64,000 bases of DNA from Nageia nagi. Lineage: Eukaryota > Pinophyta. Made by a program: the position numbers and the translations under genes. The notes under the pieces are model-generated. The model searched no databases and was not told the DNA's origin. It saw only the letters and a list, made by a program, of their open reading frames with translations. Shown one piece after another: positions 48,772 through 60,639 of this stretch (position 1 is its first letter; each line of letters starts with the position of its first letter). Where the stretch lies: assembly GCA_050084985.1 (NCBI GenBank), contig JBITNC010000001.1, positions 44,702,001 to 44,766,000 of the forward strand, in the 5' to 3' direction.

Positions 48772-49611
48772 TGTCTATTAAAAAAGTAACCCTATTAGAA
48801 AACAAGATAAGGCATGTCATGATAAACATTTTTCTTTATTAATTCTTGAGTAGATCTCAATGATACAATGATGAATCTATTTTGATTCATTACCTTGCAA
48901 AAGGTCATTTTACAAAATAATGTTTAGGCCCTTGTAGACCTATTTTTAGTGTTTGTAAGTCTAAAAAACTATCTTCTAAAACCTACAAAATTTTTGAATC
49001 TCTCTATTCTCTTTAACTCCTTATGGTTTTATTTATTCAATTCTATTGCTCTTCACCTGTGGATCTCGTATACATGTAAACAAAAAAACATCAAACATAC
49101 CTATTCATATCATGAAATAAGCACAAAACTAAACATAAATAAAGCATGTAAGTACTTAAAACATTAATGCACTTAACTCAGTAAACCTAGATGTGTTTTG
49201 ATAGAGTAACTTTGCATTAAAATTGGGTCCCTTACTTCATTGTAGAAGTATTTATTTATAGATTTTGAAAACAAGCAAAGTTTCTAATTTTGAGATAAAA
49301 ATTATGATAGAAATGCCTACCCCAATTTATCATGGATATGATCTAAAGTTGGGATGTGTATGATGGATGATGAGTCATCTGTTATCCATTACATTTTTCC
49401 CAAGATGCTTTAGGAGTTGTTATTTTTATTTTACTTTTACCAATTTTAAAGTCATTGGTATCCAAGTATCAAATGTTGACATCTAGCCTAAGTCATTAAT
49501 AATTGAATTCAAACACTGGTGATTCATAGACTATAGTAAAATTTTTAATTTTACTTTAATTTTTCATCTTTCTTCATCTATCAAAAGAAGGGTCATTTTT
49601 GGGTGTCTACA
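48772..49611 (-). repeat. 5' LTR of element D
   Basis: The 840-base partner of 30184-31021. On the minus strand it starts TGTAGACACCCAAAAATGAC and ends TTTAATAGACA. The 72-codon plus-strand open frame inside it is chance. Confidence 0.88.
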
Positions 49612-50249
49612 CCTGCAACTCTAGTGCTAGCCATATATTATCTTTCTATTACCAAAATGCTAGGAAACATCATTCATAGGAAAATATATTTGTATTTATA
49701 TTTCTTACATCCTGAGATTAGTTTTTAGTTTTCTCATCAAAATGTATAAAAATAGGATAATCATTACAAACATATCTTAGCAATTTTGGCATTAAGTTTC
49801 ATTTCATTCATAGGCATATAACATCATGTAGATTGTATCAATGCATTTTTGATTTGTCTACCCAAAGCTAATTTTGGGGTGTATTACATGCAATTTTATA
49901 TATGTTGTACATTTTCATTACTTTTATATTAGAAAAACGTAATAAAAAGATTAGGAAAACATTAAAAACATAAAAAAAATAGTTGCATTCATATTATACA
50001 AATTTTTATATCCATAAAAGCATATTTTGATTTATATATGAAAAAGTGGTCCAAGGGTTACATATCAATGTGTTTAAGATATTTTACCCTCCCTATAAAT
50101 ACTTTGCTCACTGTGTGCTTTGTTTATGCTATATCTAGTTCTAGACCTAGACATAGAAAGACTTGGATGTTTATTTCTCGTATCTCACTCTTGTACACTC
50201 ATTTGATTTTCTAGGTATACATTATGTACAATGAGTTCATGTTTCTAAT
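49612..50249. other. sequence resuming after element D, unassigned
   Basis: This should be the continuation of family B copy 3, but no gag or pol is recognised. It is AT-rich and non-coding in appearance. Confidence 0.35.
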
Positions 50250-50880
50250 TATAATATTTTTATATCTCTTGTAGCACACCAAGAATACATCTTCTCTAAT
50301 TAGCATCTAGGGTTTCCACTATGTTTTGGACCATTTTTTGTTGTACCTCAAGTTATTGGTTTAGAGTAGCTATGTATTCATCCTTGCTTTCTATGGTTTC
50401 ATCCATGTTAATTAGTGTATCCTATGGTTCAACCAACTTAGTATCTTGAGTATCACATTTTTATTACAAAACATTAAGTTGCTCCTTTACGCTAGCTGCA
50501 AATAAAATTATAAAGGCACATGTTAGGTCAAATACAATGTGTGTGTGTGTGTGTATATATCTATATAATTTTGTAGGAAGGAAGATAAAAAATCTTACCA
50601 AGCTCAACACTATGATCCATGGGAATAGCATCAAGAATTCCCATTAAAATCTTCACACTCTTTACACATTCCATAAATATTTTATCATGTGTACTATTGA
50701 GGCTACCTTAATATTTATCATCCTCATCACCATATAGGTAAAAAGGTATTTCATCATCCTTATCACCATCTAGATCTATAGGTTCTTAATCCTCACTATC
50801 ATCCTCTCCTTCCACTTCCCCTTTAATGACTACCTTTATCTCCTCATCCATGGCTTAGGTACCACAACATGTGAATGGTA
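50250..50880 (-). pseudogene. unidentified intron-containing relic gene
   Basis: The minus strand shows two exon-like pieces. Exon A (about 50855-50594) opens MDEEIKVVIKGEVEGEDDSE and runs through EPIDLDGDKDDEIPFYLYGD and STHDKIFMECVKSVKILMG to LDAIPMDHSVEL. A donor GTAAGA follows. An acceptor TTTATTTGCAG precedes exon B (from about 50496), which reads SVKEQLNVL, KCDTQDTKLVEP, INMDETIESKDEYIATLN and LEVQQKMVQNIVETLDAN. All stops are TAA/TAG at likely Gln positions. The layout (acidic exon, intron, coiled-coil exon) resembles the end of the PMD genes in this window, but the sequence is not the same. It is antisense to the surrounding family B element. I do not recognise the family. Confidence 0.5.
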
Positions 50881-51589
50881 TTGCATCAACAAATGAACAC
50901 ATAGGTAAGCATACATATTTTTACTATAAATTTTCATTTTTCATATTATGTATATTTAAAAAAGAAAAAAATGGCATGTACACAAGCATACAAAAGCATC
51001 ACCCCACTATTTACTCAAAGCTAGTGTTGAGTTATATAACACCCTAACACTAACACTACTTATCCTTCATGAAACTTGCAATAAACCTTATATACATCAA
51101 AACCCTCTTGAAATAAGATCATCATGAAAAATAATAACACACAAAGAAAACATAAGTTTATGCCCTAAGGATTTACACTTCATTTACCTTTATACAAAAA
51201 CTAAACCATAAATTTTAGAATAAACTTAATTTTAACTATGTAACAAGCTACAATGAACATATTTAGGGTGTTTAGAACTCATGACATGATACAAATATAG
51301 GTTATACCATAACACATAAGCCCTATGAACATCTTACTCTATAATTATTACCTCCATGGCCTTAGTGATCACAAATGACTCATAATTACTAATCCATAAT
51401 TTGGATCCCTTTGACATTCAGTAATCTCCATTTTAGTATGTTCATTGTGATCGTCTTATCTTTAGCTTCCTGATGCTTCTTTTAGATCATGAATCTAAGT
51501 CCGTATGTGGAAGATATAGTATTAATCCATTTTATGTATCTTAAAAAAAAAGTATTAAAAAAATAAAATTTAAATATTTTGGCAGGACC
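50881..51589. other. unassigned stretch upstream of the relic gene
   Basis: Upstream exons of the 50250-50880 relic might lie here on the minus strand, but no frame is convincing. Confidence 0.3.
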
Positions 51590-52530
51590 CATTGGACCAT
51601 GTTAGAGGAGGTGAGGCGTGTGCCATCATGGAGATCACTCAGGAGGTGATGAGGCCTACAACCACATGGAGGGGAGTCAGATGATAGAGCCCACATTAGA
51701 GCTATGACCACCAACCATGCCCCATCTACCTACCAACCAAGCTGATCGCCCATGCGACCGTTCAACTGCCAACATTTCCAACCAAGTAGCCTGCATGTAA
51801 GCCAAGCTACCTACATGTATAGCCTAATCGCCAGCCAAGCTACCAGTCAACAGGAGGTTGACTTCTACCCAACAAGTGCCATGTGTTGCCACCACAGTGC
51901 ACCTACCCAATTTTAAGTTTTTTTTTAATGTATTTTGGCATTTTCAAAGGTTTATGGTGATTTTTGATTCACCTAAGGTCCTATTATTAGGCTGAGTTAA
52001 TTCTATCAGCCTGAAATAGTCCAAAGAGCATGTTATTTCGATTTCAAAGTTCATTTTGGGGAGATTTTTATAACCATTTGAGCCCAAATTTGATAGGAAG
52101 ATCAAGGAGGTTAATGGGTATTTGAAAATAGGTTTTGTATGGAATTTTCTAGTTGTAATACTCTCTAATTTTAGCCCCCAAAAATTGTATAAAAGGGGAG
52201 CAAATTGGAAGTGAAAAAAAGGAGGATTTTAGGAAGGTTATTTTCAGTTCTTGCTGTAATTTTCAGAGCTGTGAGTGTGTTGTGAATGTGAGAGGAGCTT
52301 TTGAAGGACCATGGAGGCCTTGTAAAGTGATTCCATCCATTGATAGGAGAGAGCTTTTGATTTGGATGTATCCCACACTGGGTGAACTAGGATAATTTTG
52401 CTTATCTCTTTCTATGGTGAATGCTTTTCTCTTCTCTGTGTTTACAAATTTATTCCTGATTTTCCTTTACAAGCACTTAATTATTTTAAGTGTGAATTGA
52501 TCTTAAGAGAAGGTTAAATTGAAATTTTAA
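51590..52530 (+). mobile_element. LTR-like block with TATA box
   Basis: This block is clearly GC-richer than its surroundings. It begins with sequence full of CCAAC, GCCAAG and CTACC motifs. A TATAAAAGGGG lies at 52188-52198, followed about 30-60 bases later by a purine-rich stretch and a T-rich leader. The layout resembles a retrotransposon LTR (U3, TATA, R) in plus orientation. No partner LTR is present, so it may be a solo LTR or part of a gene promoter. Confidence 0.4.
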
Positions 52531-54084
52531 TCTTATAGTTTATGGATCAATTACCAAAATGCTAAGAATACCTAGAACCAAGTTTCTCAAACTTAAAAGA
52601 CCCTCAAGCTCCTTCTCACAAGCAAACAAAAATTGAAAGTGACAAATGAAAATGAATCCACCCTATTTCAAACTCAAAATAGGATACACATTTTGAGACA
52701 TATTTAATATTTACAATAAATGACTAGCATTTCCATTAAGAATGCCTTAATGATATCTCCAATGCAATACATGATGCTTGGCATAAAAATTCAATAAAAC
52801 TATATTAAATTCCTCATCACCAATGTTCGGGGAAGCTCTAGTGCTGATAGATAAATGTTCATAATAAGTATTTTTTCTACATTCTTAAGGTAACCATAGA
52901 GAATTGATTCAATTTTATTTCTTCATAATTAGATAATATCATAAAATATCAAAAGTGCTTCAAAGTTGTAAATGTTCCTCAATGTTGAGGGCATGACTAG
53001 GTAAATGCAATAGCTTTCAAAGGATAATACTTAGGTACATGCATCTAGGAAACTCAAAAGGGAGTATTTATTATTCTATATCTCTTTATTTCCTAAAGTA
53101 CATTTTTATGATTTCATATTTGCACATGATGTTCAATGCTTATGTTTTTAAATGGCTTATTAAGTTAAATACCATCTTATATCATGCAATATTTATTTCA
53201 TTTATGATCCTTTTATAATTGATAAATCTATGGATGATGAAAGTTTGCATGATTGAGTCTATTTCAATAATTAGTCTTATGTCAATGAAAACTCCATAGG
53301 TAATGAAACCTCTTATTTACTAAGTAAATCAAATCCCTAATATTGTAATTTTTATTTCATTTATGTTCCTATATCACTAATATGTCTTTATATATGATGA
53401 AAGTTTGATATGATTTTGTTTCATTTATGATGATTATACCTAAAATATTCTATGGAAAATGAAAGCTCATATTTTCTAATGTTTGAAAATTCTATCCTCA
53501 TATCCTTTTTTGTTTGGGAAATAATTAACCATCATTAGTGTGCACACATCTTCTTGATGGTACCTATGGTAAAGGGTACCCCCAATGACATAGTTCATTA
53601 TGATGATTCACAATGATATATAGGGTAAAGGATACTCATAATTACATTTTTCATTGTGATGAAAACTATGAATGCTTTATGATCACCTTTGTTTGTTAGG
53701 TTATAAACCATCACTATGATTATTGTTATGATCATTACCTTGTATATTTTATTATTCATATGTCTTATATCAATGTTCTATTTATGGATAGTGAAAGATA
53801 TTAGGCATTGTAATAATTTCAATATTTATCCTAAATGGTTATTTTTCTAAGATAAAACATAATATGCTCTTATGAACTTTGAAGGGTATTCCTATTTTTC
53901 CACAAGTTCTTTGCAATTGCTTCTTATTGGCCACTTCAACAATAAGCAATGCAAAGAGGGGGCATAATACATCACCAATAAATTTTTGATTCAATGAAGA
54001 TCCAAGAAAAACCAAAAAGCCTTTTTTGTATTCTTTTTTACTTTGCATTAAGAATTAAATTTAATTTACTTCATTAAAACTTGT
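52531..54084. other. unassigned stretch before the family B 3' LTR
   Basis: No pol domain is visible, although pol would normally precede a 3' LTR. A minus-strand open frame (53839-54048) has no recognised content. A purine-rich AAAGAGGGGGC near 53954 resembles another polypurine tract. Confidence 0.35.
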
Positions 54085-54094
54085 AAAGGGGGAA
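54085..54094 (+). other. polypurine tract before family B LTR
   Basis: AAAGGGGGAA immediately precedes the LTR start TGTGTATAC on the plus strand, as expected for a 3' LTR. Confidence 0.7.
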
Positions 54095-54828
54095 TGTGTA
54101 TACACATAATTTTGCATCCTTTTTGGGTTAAACTATATGTCATATAACCTTCACTATGATATAATCAATATGACATTATGCTATATTTTTAATATCACTT
54201 ATGATTTACCTAAGTTACTTCTCATATGTAATTCTATTATATTGTAGGTTGGAACACCAACATTAGCAATAACACGCAAAGATGCATTCAATTATGATCC
54301 TAAACCTATAAATTGAGAATTATATACATATGATTTCATCTCAATAGGGTTGTGCATATCTTTCACAAACTTGTTTGTGTTATTGAATGCCACCTATCGA
54401 GATTAGAATCTGTTATACTCAATAAATATCCTTTACTTCACCATCATATTGGAAGAAGAGCAAACTATATCAGTTCCAAAGAAATAAACTCAAAAATTTA
54501 GAATCCCTAGCACCAATGCTAGTGCTCAGATGTATGCAAGATATCATCTTAATACTTGATAGTTAATTTCTAATGTTCATCTAATTCTTCTCAAGTGCAT
54601 GGTCATCATCTAGGTAAGTAATAGGTACACTTATATTATCAATTATCTCATAGGTTAAGGCATGTTATTAGTATATTGCTACTTTAGTTATGCTATTACT
54701 AATATCTTGATTTATTTCCATAAGTTACTGAGTGATAATTGTAAACTAAGTTCATTTTATTGTTAAGTAAAGTAGATATGATTTCTTCATCCTTTACAAT
54801 AGTTTAGGATTTCATTATATAATCTACA
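54095..54828 (+). mobile_element. 3' LTR of family B, copy 3
   Basis: It starts TGTGTATACACATAATTTTG, contains CATCCTTTTTGGGTTAAAC and ATTTCATCTCAATAGGGTTG like the other family B LTRs, and ends ATAATCTACA. It shares the segment from GTTATACTCAAT to GAAGAAGAG only with 27360-27851, supporting these two as a pair across the nested element D. Confidence 0.72.
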
Positions 54829-56630
54829 ATTTCCTCTAGGTGTTATGTTTTTTATCATGGTGTTATCTATCCACAATTTATCTATGCACATATTTAGCTT
54901 CTTATAATAAATTCACACCTTCATTAGATTAATTTTAATCCATATGATAATCATCCTTTATCCTCACTATAACTCTTACAATAATTTTATCATATCTCAA
55001 TAGGTATCTTCTAGTCTTTAACATCCCTCCTTAGATATTTTGCTATACTTTAGTGGTATTTATTCATTTTCAATAATTTTAATTATTAGTAGTTTAGTAT
55101 CAAAATATTATCATTAATGTTGATCTATGTATGTGCATGAAGGCCAAATATTATCCCCTTAGTTAAGCCTTTATCTCTAGTCACATCAATAACAAAATTT
55201 GGTTTCACTACAATAGGAATCAATATGATCCTTATGGATGCCTCTCTCATTTATAGTGATATTATCAAATTTATAAAGTTGTAACATAATGAACCTATAT
55301 TAAGACTTGATAAAATGATTTAAATTTCTCTTATATACATTTATATAACACTAGTTGATGCATCATGAGCTGATAGTGAAATAATAAACTATTTTCATCA
55401 AGGTGAATATGCATAGATCTTGTGAAATATATTATGGTGAGGAGTCTATATGGTTTTTAAATCACTTTAGTGTGGTAACATTAACTTTTAGCTAGAATTG
55501 ATGATTCATTATATCTCAATTCACATTGAGTATAAAGACTAAATAAACCATTATAAAGAATCACTTTATATTGACCAATTTACCCCCTTAGAAAAGCATA
55601 GGTGATTCACTTCGTTAAAAGATATCAAAATATGTGTTGTCATGGGATTATTAAAAAACACCCTTTTTAAATAAAATTTATCACCTCCTTTTCTAATTTA
55701 TTAAATCCTTAATGATAAACCCTACATAATAAATTATTATCTCTTTTCAAAACATATGGTTTCATTACAAAAAATAGTTTTTAGTATCCCTCAGTAGTTT
55801 TACCATTTAAATAATATATATCCATTGAATATTTTGTATTTCAAAAAATATCAAGTATTTACTATCCTAAAAAAAATTAATATTTGTGTATGCATCAATT
55901 TTAAACACCCCTCCTCTATAAGGTACTGATATCTTGATGGTTCAACTTGATATTAAAAATACTCCTTTTATGCATTCACATTATATTTAACATTTCATAA
56001 GAGTGAACCCTCCATATCAAGAAGTTACACTATATGTAAATAGTATTTTCTAAATTTATTTTTCCATTATTGATATTATATGAGATACTTCTTATGTTAG
56101 TAAAATATTTTTAAAATTCATCCATCTTTTCTTCAAATTTTATCAATAATGATAAACCTATTATGATATAATTTAAAATTATGATTCAGTAAAATATTTC
56201 TATTTATATTATGTTGCACTTTGAGGTTTCTAGGGATGATAGTACAATGCCAAACCTATAAAGTTTCTTCTTTACCTAGTACAAAGAATTGATTAATCTA
56301 TTTAACCTTAGTTTCTAGGACATCTACAAGATTATTTACCTTGCTATATGAAATGATCATAATACATAGGTTGTTTCATTTCATAAGGTATATAGACAAG
56401 CTAAACTATAACAATGAAAATTAAATCCTATTTTTTGCTTATGTTAGCCCTTTTAAAAAATCATTGAAGCAATTTAAATCCTAACTACCTTTCTTTCATA
56501 CAAATGGGAGGTCAAATATTTGATTTAGATATATAGATATAAGAAAAAAATGATAACTTCAATAATCACATATTAATATAATAATTTGATTACATACATA
56601 TACTATAATTGAATCATATCATATCTTATT
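54829..56630. other. AT-rich stretch; piece shared with 9235-9360
   Basis: Around 55430-55580 the phrase CAATTCACATTGAGTATAAA and its neighbours match 9298-9345 and 13040, showing a dispersed copy of the duplicated block. The rest is unrecognised. Confidence 0.45.
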
Positions 56631-57122
56631 TGATTCTCTAATGAAACTTCTATAGATTTGTTTTAAGTTGTTTAACTATGAATTAATATCATATTCATTT
56701 TGGGTGACTTTGAGTTGACTTATCTCTCCCTCCTATTTTTCACCCACTTCCTCAACATTTATATATAATACCTTTTATACTTTATTAATGTCTATTATTA
56801 TAAAAAGGGGACCATCACTATAAGAAAATTGATCTTGAAGGGTGGGTAATTTATGATAGTTTTCTTAGGGTGGATGGAGTTTGATTATCTAATGAAACTT
56901 CTATGGATTTGTGCTAAGTTGTTTAACTATGAATTAATATCATCTTCAATTTGGGTGACTTTGAGTTGAATTCTCCCCCCCTTCTATTTTTCACCCACTT
57001 CCTCAACATTTGTATATAATACCTTTTATACTTCATTATGTCTATTATTATAAAAGGGGGACCATCACTACAAGAAAATCGTTCTTCAAGGGTGGGTAAT
57101 TTATGATAGTTTTCTTAGGGTG
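56631..57122. repeat. 250-bp tandem duplication with CACTA-type termini
   Basis: Two copies begin TGATT(C/A)TCTAATGAAACTTC at 56631 and 56882. Both end in AAGGGTGGGTAATTTATGAT followed by AGTTTTCTTAGGGTG. Each contains a terminus-like CACTA(T/C)AAGAAAAT at 56816 and 57066. They are about 90 percent alike by eye. Confidence 0.85.
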
Positions 57123-57300
57123 CATGAAATCCACCTTAAAAAGCCATTAAGATGTAAATTTTATGCAACAATTTAAAACCACCCTTTAAAATCCCTAATA
57201 AGGCAATTTAAAACCATTATAAAAAATTCCCCTCTAAAAACCCTAAAAAGGAATTTTAAAAATGTGCTCTAAAAATCTATCCTCAAAAAGTAAAGATAAA
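57066..57300 (+). mobile_element. CACTA transposon end (left terminus)
   Basis: CACTACAAGAAAATCG is the characteristic inverted terminus of plant CACTA (En/Spm) elements. It is followed by short repeated phrases in both orientations (TTAGGGTG, CCACCTTAAAAA, AACCACCCTTTAAAA) like CACTA subterminal repeats. No matching TTTTCTTGTAGTG end was found; CTCTTGTAGTAT near 58133 is a weak candidate. No transposase is seen. Confidence 0.55.
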
Positions 57301-57359
57301 AAATGAAAAACATAGGTGGGAAGGGAAATATTATAGGAGGGAAGGGTTCATGTGGCCTA

Positions 57360-59947
57360 ATGATGCAAACATAGTTTTAGACTCAATTTTATGGATTGAA
57401 ATGATAATAGGATATGCATAAAATGGGTTTTTTGAATGATATAGATACATTTAAGAAGATCCATGTCTAAGGTGTAAACATAAACTTTGCAACCTTTGTG
57501 ATATTCTTCTAACATATTCTACCATGGGATCCCTAGAATAAGGTATGAACATCCATTAAAGAGTAGTTGAAAATGGTTTATCATTAAATCTTATGATTGT
57601 GAGTGATTTGAGGGCCATGATTGTAGAAGGTATGAAAATCCATTGAAGAATAGTTAAAAATAATTTTTAATCTAATGTTGTGGTTGTAAGTGCTCTATAA
57701 TATTGAGAATTACTTCACAAGATGCATGATGCAATTACTTTTCATGAAATACAATGATTGAATGATATGCAATTCATAAATATAATAAAGATACCCTTAA
57801 AACTCATTAAAAATCACCTATAAATCCTCATTTCATTTCATAAAGGAAATCCTCCTTGCATTTTATTCACTCTTTGCAATTGAAATCATATATAAATAAA
57901 GATAGAAATATATGGCCATAATACCACCTCCACCTCTTTCACTTTTGAAGGCATGGTATTTTGTTACTTGCATTTTTATAATCATACAATCTCATCACTT
58001 ACCCACAAAATTAATATGAATATCAATCTCCCTCAACTCGATCGAGATGGGATGTTGAACCACACAATACACATTTTCTTACTACAAATACATATACCCA
58101 CTACTCTCTATGCTCTTCTACATGTCTTTATCTCTTGTAGTATTGCATCACCAAAAATTCCCTTTTAGAGGGAAATATCCTTAATTCTCTCATTAATCAC
58201 ATATGAATTAAATTCTAACCATCCATAAACACATTTCTCAAAAATAGATTTATCCACATGTATTTCAATAATGGAAGTTTAACACATGTCCACAAAGTTT
58301 TTGAATGTATGAGTAAATGAGACATCTTCTCATGGACTATGTTAATTTTAGGATATCAAAGACATGGCTTTCCTTGATAAGAATTGACACTTTTTTACCA
58401 TATGTAACAAATAGTAGCATTAGTCTAACCAAATCACTTGTCCTTTCCCATAGTACCCAAAGCATGAACAAAATTGGAAGATTTGAAATGGAGTTTATGC
58501 ATACATCAAACACTCATTATAAGTGGATTTCTATCAAATGTTGTGGTTATGAGTGCCTCAATAGACATGTATGGAAAATTTTGAAGCATAGATAAGGTAG
58601 AAAAATTATTCGATAAGATGCATGATGCACACATAGTTTCATGGAATCCAATGATCATAGGATATTCATAAAATAGATACATTGAAAGGGACCATGAATT
58701 GATAGAAAAATTGTAGCATCAAGATGCAATCTCATGGACTATAGTGATCATAGAATATGTATAAAATGGGTTTCCTAAGAAGGCCATGGAGGATTTTAAG
58801 AAAATGCAATATCAAGAGTAAATCTAGAATTTGTAACTTCTGACATCATTATTCTAGTATATTCCACCATTGGAGCCCTAGAAGAAGGTATGTACATCCA
58901 TCAAAGACTCATTTAAAGTATATTTTCATTAGATGTTATGATTGTGAATGCCTTAATAGACATGTATGTAAAATATGGAAGAATACACAAGGCTAGAGAA
59001 TTATTTGATAAGATTCATGATGCAAAAATAGTTTCATGGAATGTAATGATTAGATAACATGTAATTAATGACTACAAAACATATTCCCTTAAGCTCTTTG
59101 ATCTGATGAAGCACTTAAGAACCAACCCTAATAGTATAACCTTTGTATGTGTTCTACATGCATGCAACCATGTAGGTCTAGTGGGTGAGGTTTGTAAATA
59201 CTTTAGCAGCATGAGTGACTCTTATTGCATTATTCTTGGGATGAGTCATTATACATGCATTTTTGACCTTCTTGTCCATGTAGACTATCTTGATAAAGCT
59301 TTGAACTTAATTTTTAAGATTCACATAAACTTGAATTATGTTTATGGTTGTTTCTTCTTGGTGTTTGTAGATTACAAAAGAATGTACGAATAAAGGAATT
59401 TGTAGCAATAATCTTTTTTTTTTTTTTAGAGCCTAAAAATGGTTCATCTTATATATTATTTTTCATATATTTATTTTGAATTAGGTAGCTGGTATGATAT
59501 TCAAAGAGTAATGATATTGATGAAAGATAAAGGAACTAAGAAGACAAATAGATGTAGTAGGATTAAAGTTGAAAAAAGGGTGTATGATTTTATTTTAGAA
59601 GACAAATCACACTCACAAACATGTGAAATCTATAGAAATTAGAGAAACTATTAAGTGGGATGAAGGAAATAATGTATATTCTAAATACAATACATGTGTT
59701 ATAGGATATGGAGGTTTATGATAAAGAATTTCTTCTCTTCTAACATAAAGAAAAGTTGGAAATTGCATTCAGTTTGTTAAAGAATCATATAGAACTATTA
59801 TTAGAATTGTGAAGAACCTTCAAGTATATGATGATTGCCAAACCGAAAGCAAGTTTATCTCTAAGATTATTGCAAGGGACATTTTTGTGAGTGATGTAAA
59901 TTGACTCCATTTAAAATATGGATAATGTTCTTATGGAGATTATTATT
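57360..59947 (+). pseudogene. PLS-DYW pentatricopeptide repeat (PPR) pseudogene
   Basis: Relics of PPR motifs recur: LWIEMIIGYA (57390), YSTMGSLE (57530), HKVFECMSK and DIFSWTMLILGY (58280-58360), and IVSWNPMIIGYS (58640). Then come IVNALIDMYVKYGRIHKARE and LFDKIHDAKIVSWNVMI (58930-59050), and NPNSITFVCVLHACNHVGLV (59125-59180). The E/E+ part reads VMILMKDKGTKKTNRCSRIK (59505-59570), VYDFILEDKSHSQTCEIY follows, and a DYW-like domain ends at about 59947. In it the HKEKLEIAF motif keeps H and E, but the later CxxCH reads YDDCQ and the last motif CSYGDYY. DYW-type PPR proteins bind organelle RNA and edit C to U. Frameshifts and stops occur throughout, and 57800-58200 is not recognisable as PPR. 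Confidence 0.82.
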
Positions 59948-60438
59948 GATACAAAGTGCTATAAGATCTAAAGAGTCTTAAGCATTTGCATGGTGCATGC
60001 TTTCAAGTATAAAGAAAACCATATTTCATATAATGTCTTTTCAAAAATATTATTATTAAATATTTGTACAAATAGATAATATTTTTGATTGCTGACCTCA
60101 TATTTTCAAGTGAATGCAACTGCCTACTTATAGTGATGGGTTATATGTGAAAGCCTTATTTTTTAATACTAGAGTCATGGTATTGAACTATTTTCCAAGA
60201 ATATTGTACAATTGTAAAGTTTAGATATGGAAAAGGAGTTGTAATAATAGTAAATATAAAAGAATAAGTAATTAAAGGAACTCAAAAATTCTTAATGAAT
60301 AATAAATATTAAATAAGGGCTTACAAGTAACTAATACTTTGGTATGAAAAGAGAAAAGCAATTCTTTCTTTAATCCTTTATTATTTTATGTAGTCATTTT
60401 GTTTGGATTCACAAACATATGAAATGAAATTATTAAGA
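59948..60438. other. unassigned stretch between PPR relics
   Basis: No gene recognised; AT-rich. Confidence 0.35.
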
Positions 60439-60630
60439 GTACCATATGATATGAAATGATATATATGAAATGATTTATGTACACCATATGGTTTGAAATG
60501 AGCAATTGTACCATATGATATGCAATGATCTAAATACACCATATAATATGAAAAAGATGCAACTGAACCATATGATATGAAATGATCCAAGTGCACCATA
60601 TGATATAAAATGATGTGATTGTACCATATT
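60439..60630. repeat. minisatellite, about 28-bp unit
   Basis: ACCATATGATATGAAATGAT-like units start at 60441, 60483, 60510, 60538, 60567, 60595 and 60623. Most are spaced 27-29 bases. It lies within or beside the minus-strand PPR relic, whose frame reads SYGAL-like units through it. Confidence 0.85.
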
Positions 60631-60639
60631 TTCAACATG

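Larger units (their letters stand above)
30184..49611 (-). mobile_element. element D: nested 19.4-kb Tat-type Ty3/gypsy retrotransposon
   Basis: A complete but decayed element on the minus strand. The LTRs (48772-49611 and 30184-31021) start TGTAGACACCC-like and end AATAGACA-like. A primer-site-like GGCACTAGAAGGAGGG follows the 5' LTR. Flanks read CCTAT (30179-30183) and CCTGC (49612-49616), a five-base target duplication if two transitions are allowed. Order along the minus strand is gag, protease, reverse transcriptase, second RNase H, integrase, extra sense ORF, then antisense ORFs on the plus strand and a tandem repeat before the 3' LTR. The dual RNase H and antisense PMD gene are Tat-lineage traits. 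In a 120-base stretch compared by eye the LTRs differ at about one base in seven, so the insertion is old. It interrupts family B copy 3. Confidence 0.85.

Noticed and set aside
48949-49167. 72-codon plus-strand ORF
   Set aside because: It lies inside the 5' LTR of element D and is broken in the other LTR.
60439-60630. CRISPR-like array
   Set aside because: The units are contiguous, degenerate and lack unique spacers, and the context is a plant nuclear PPR relic.
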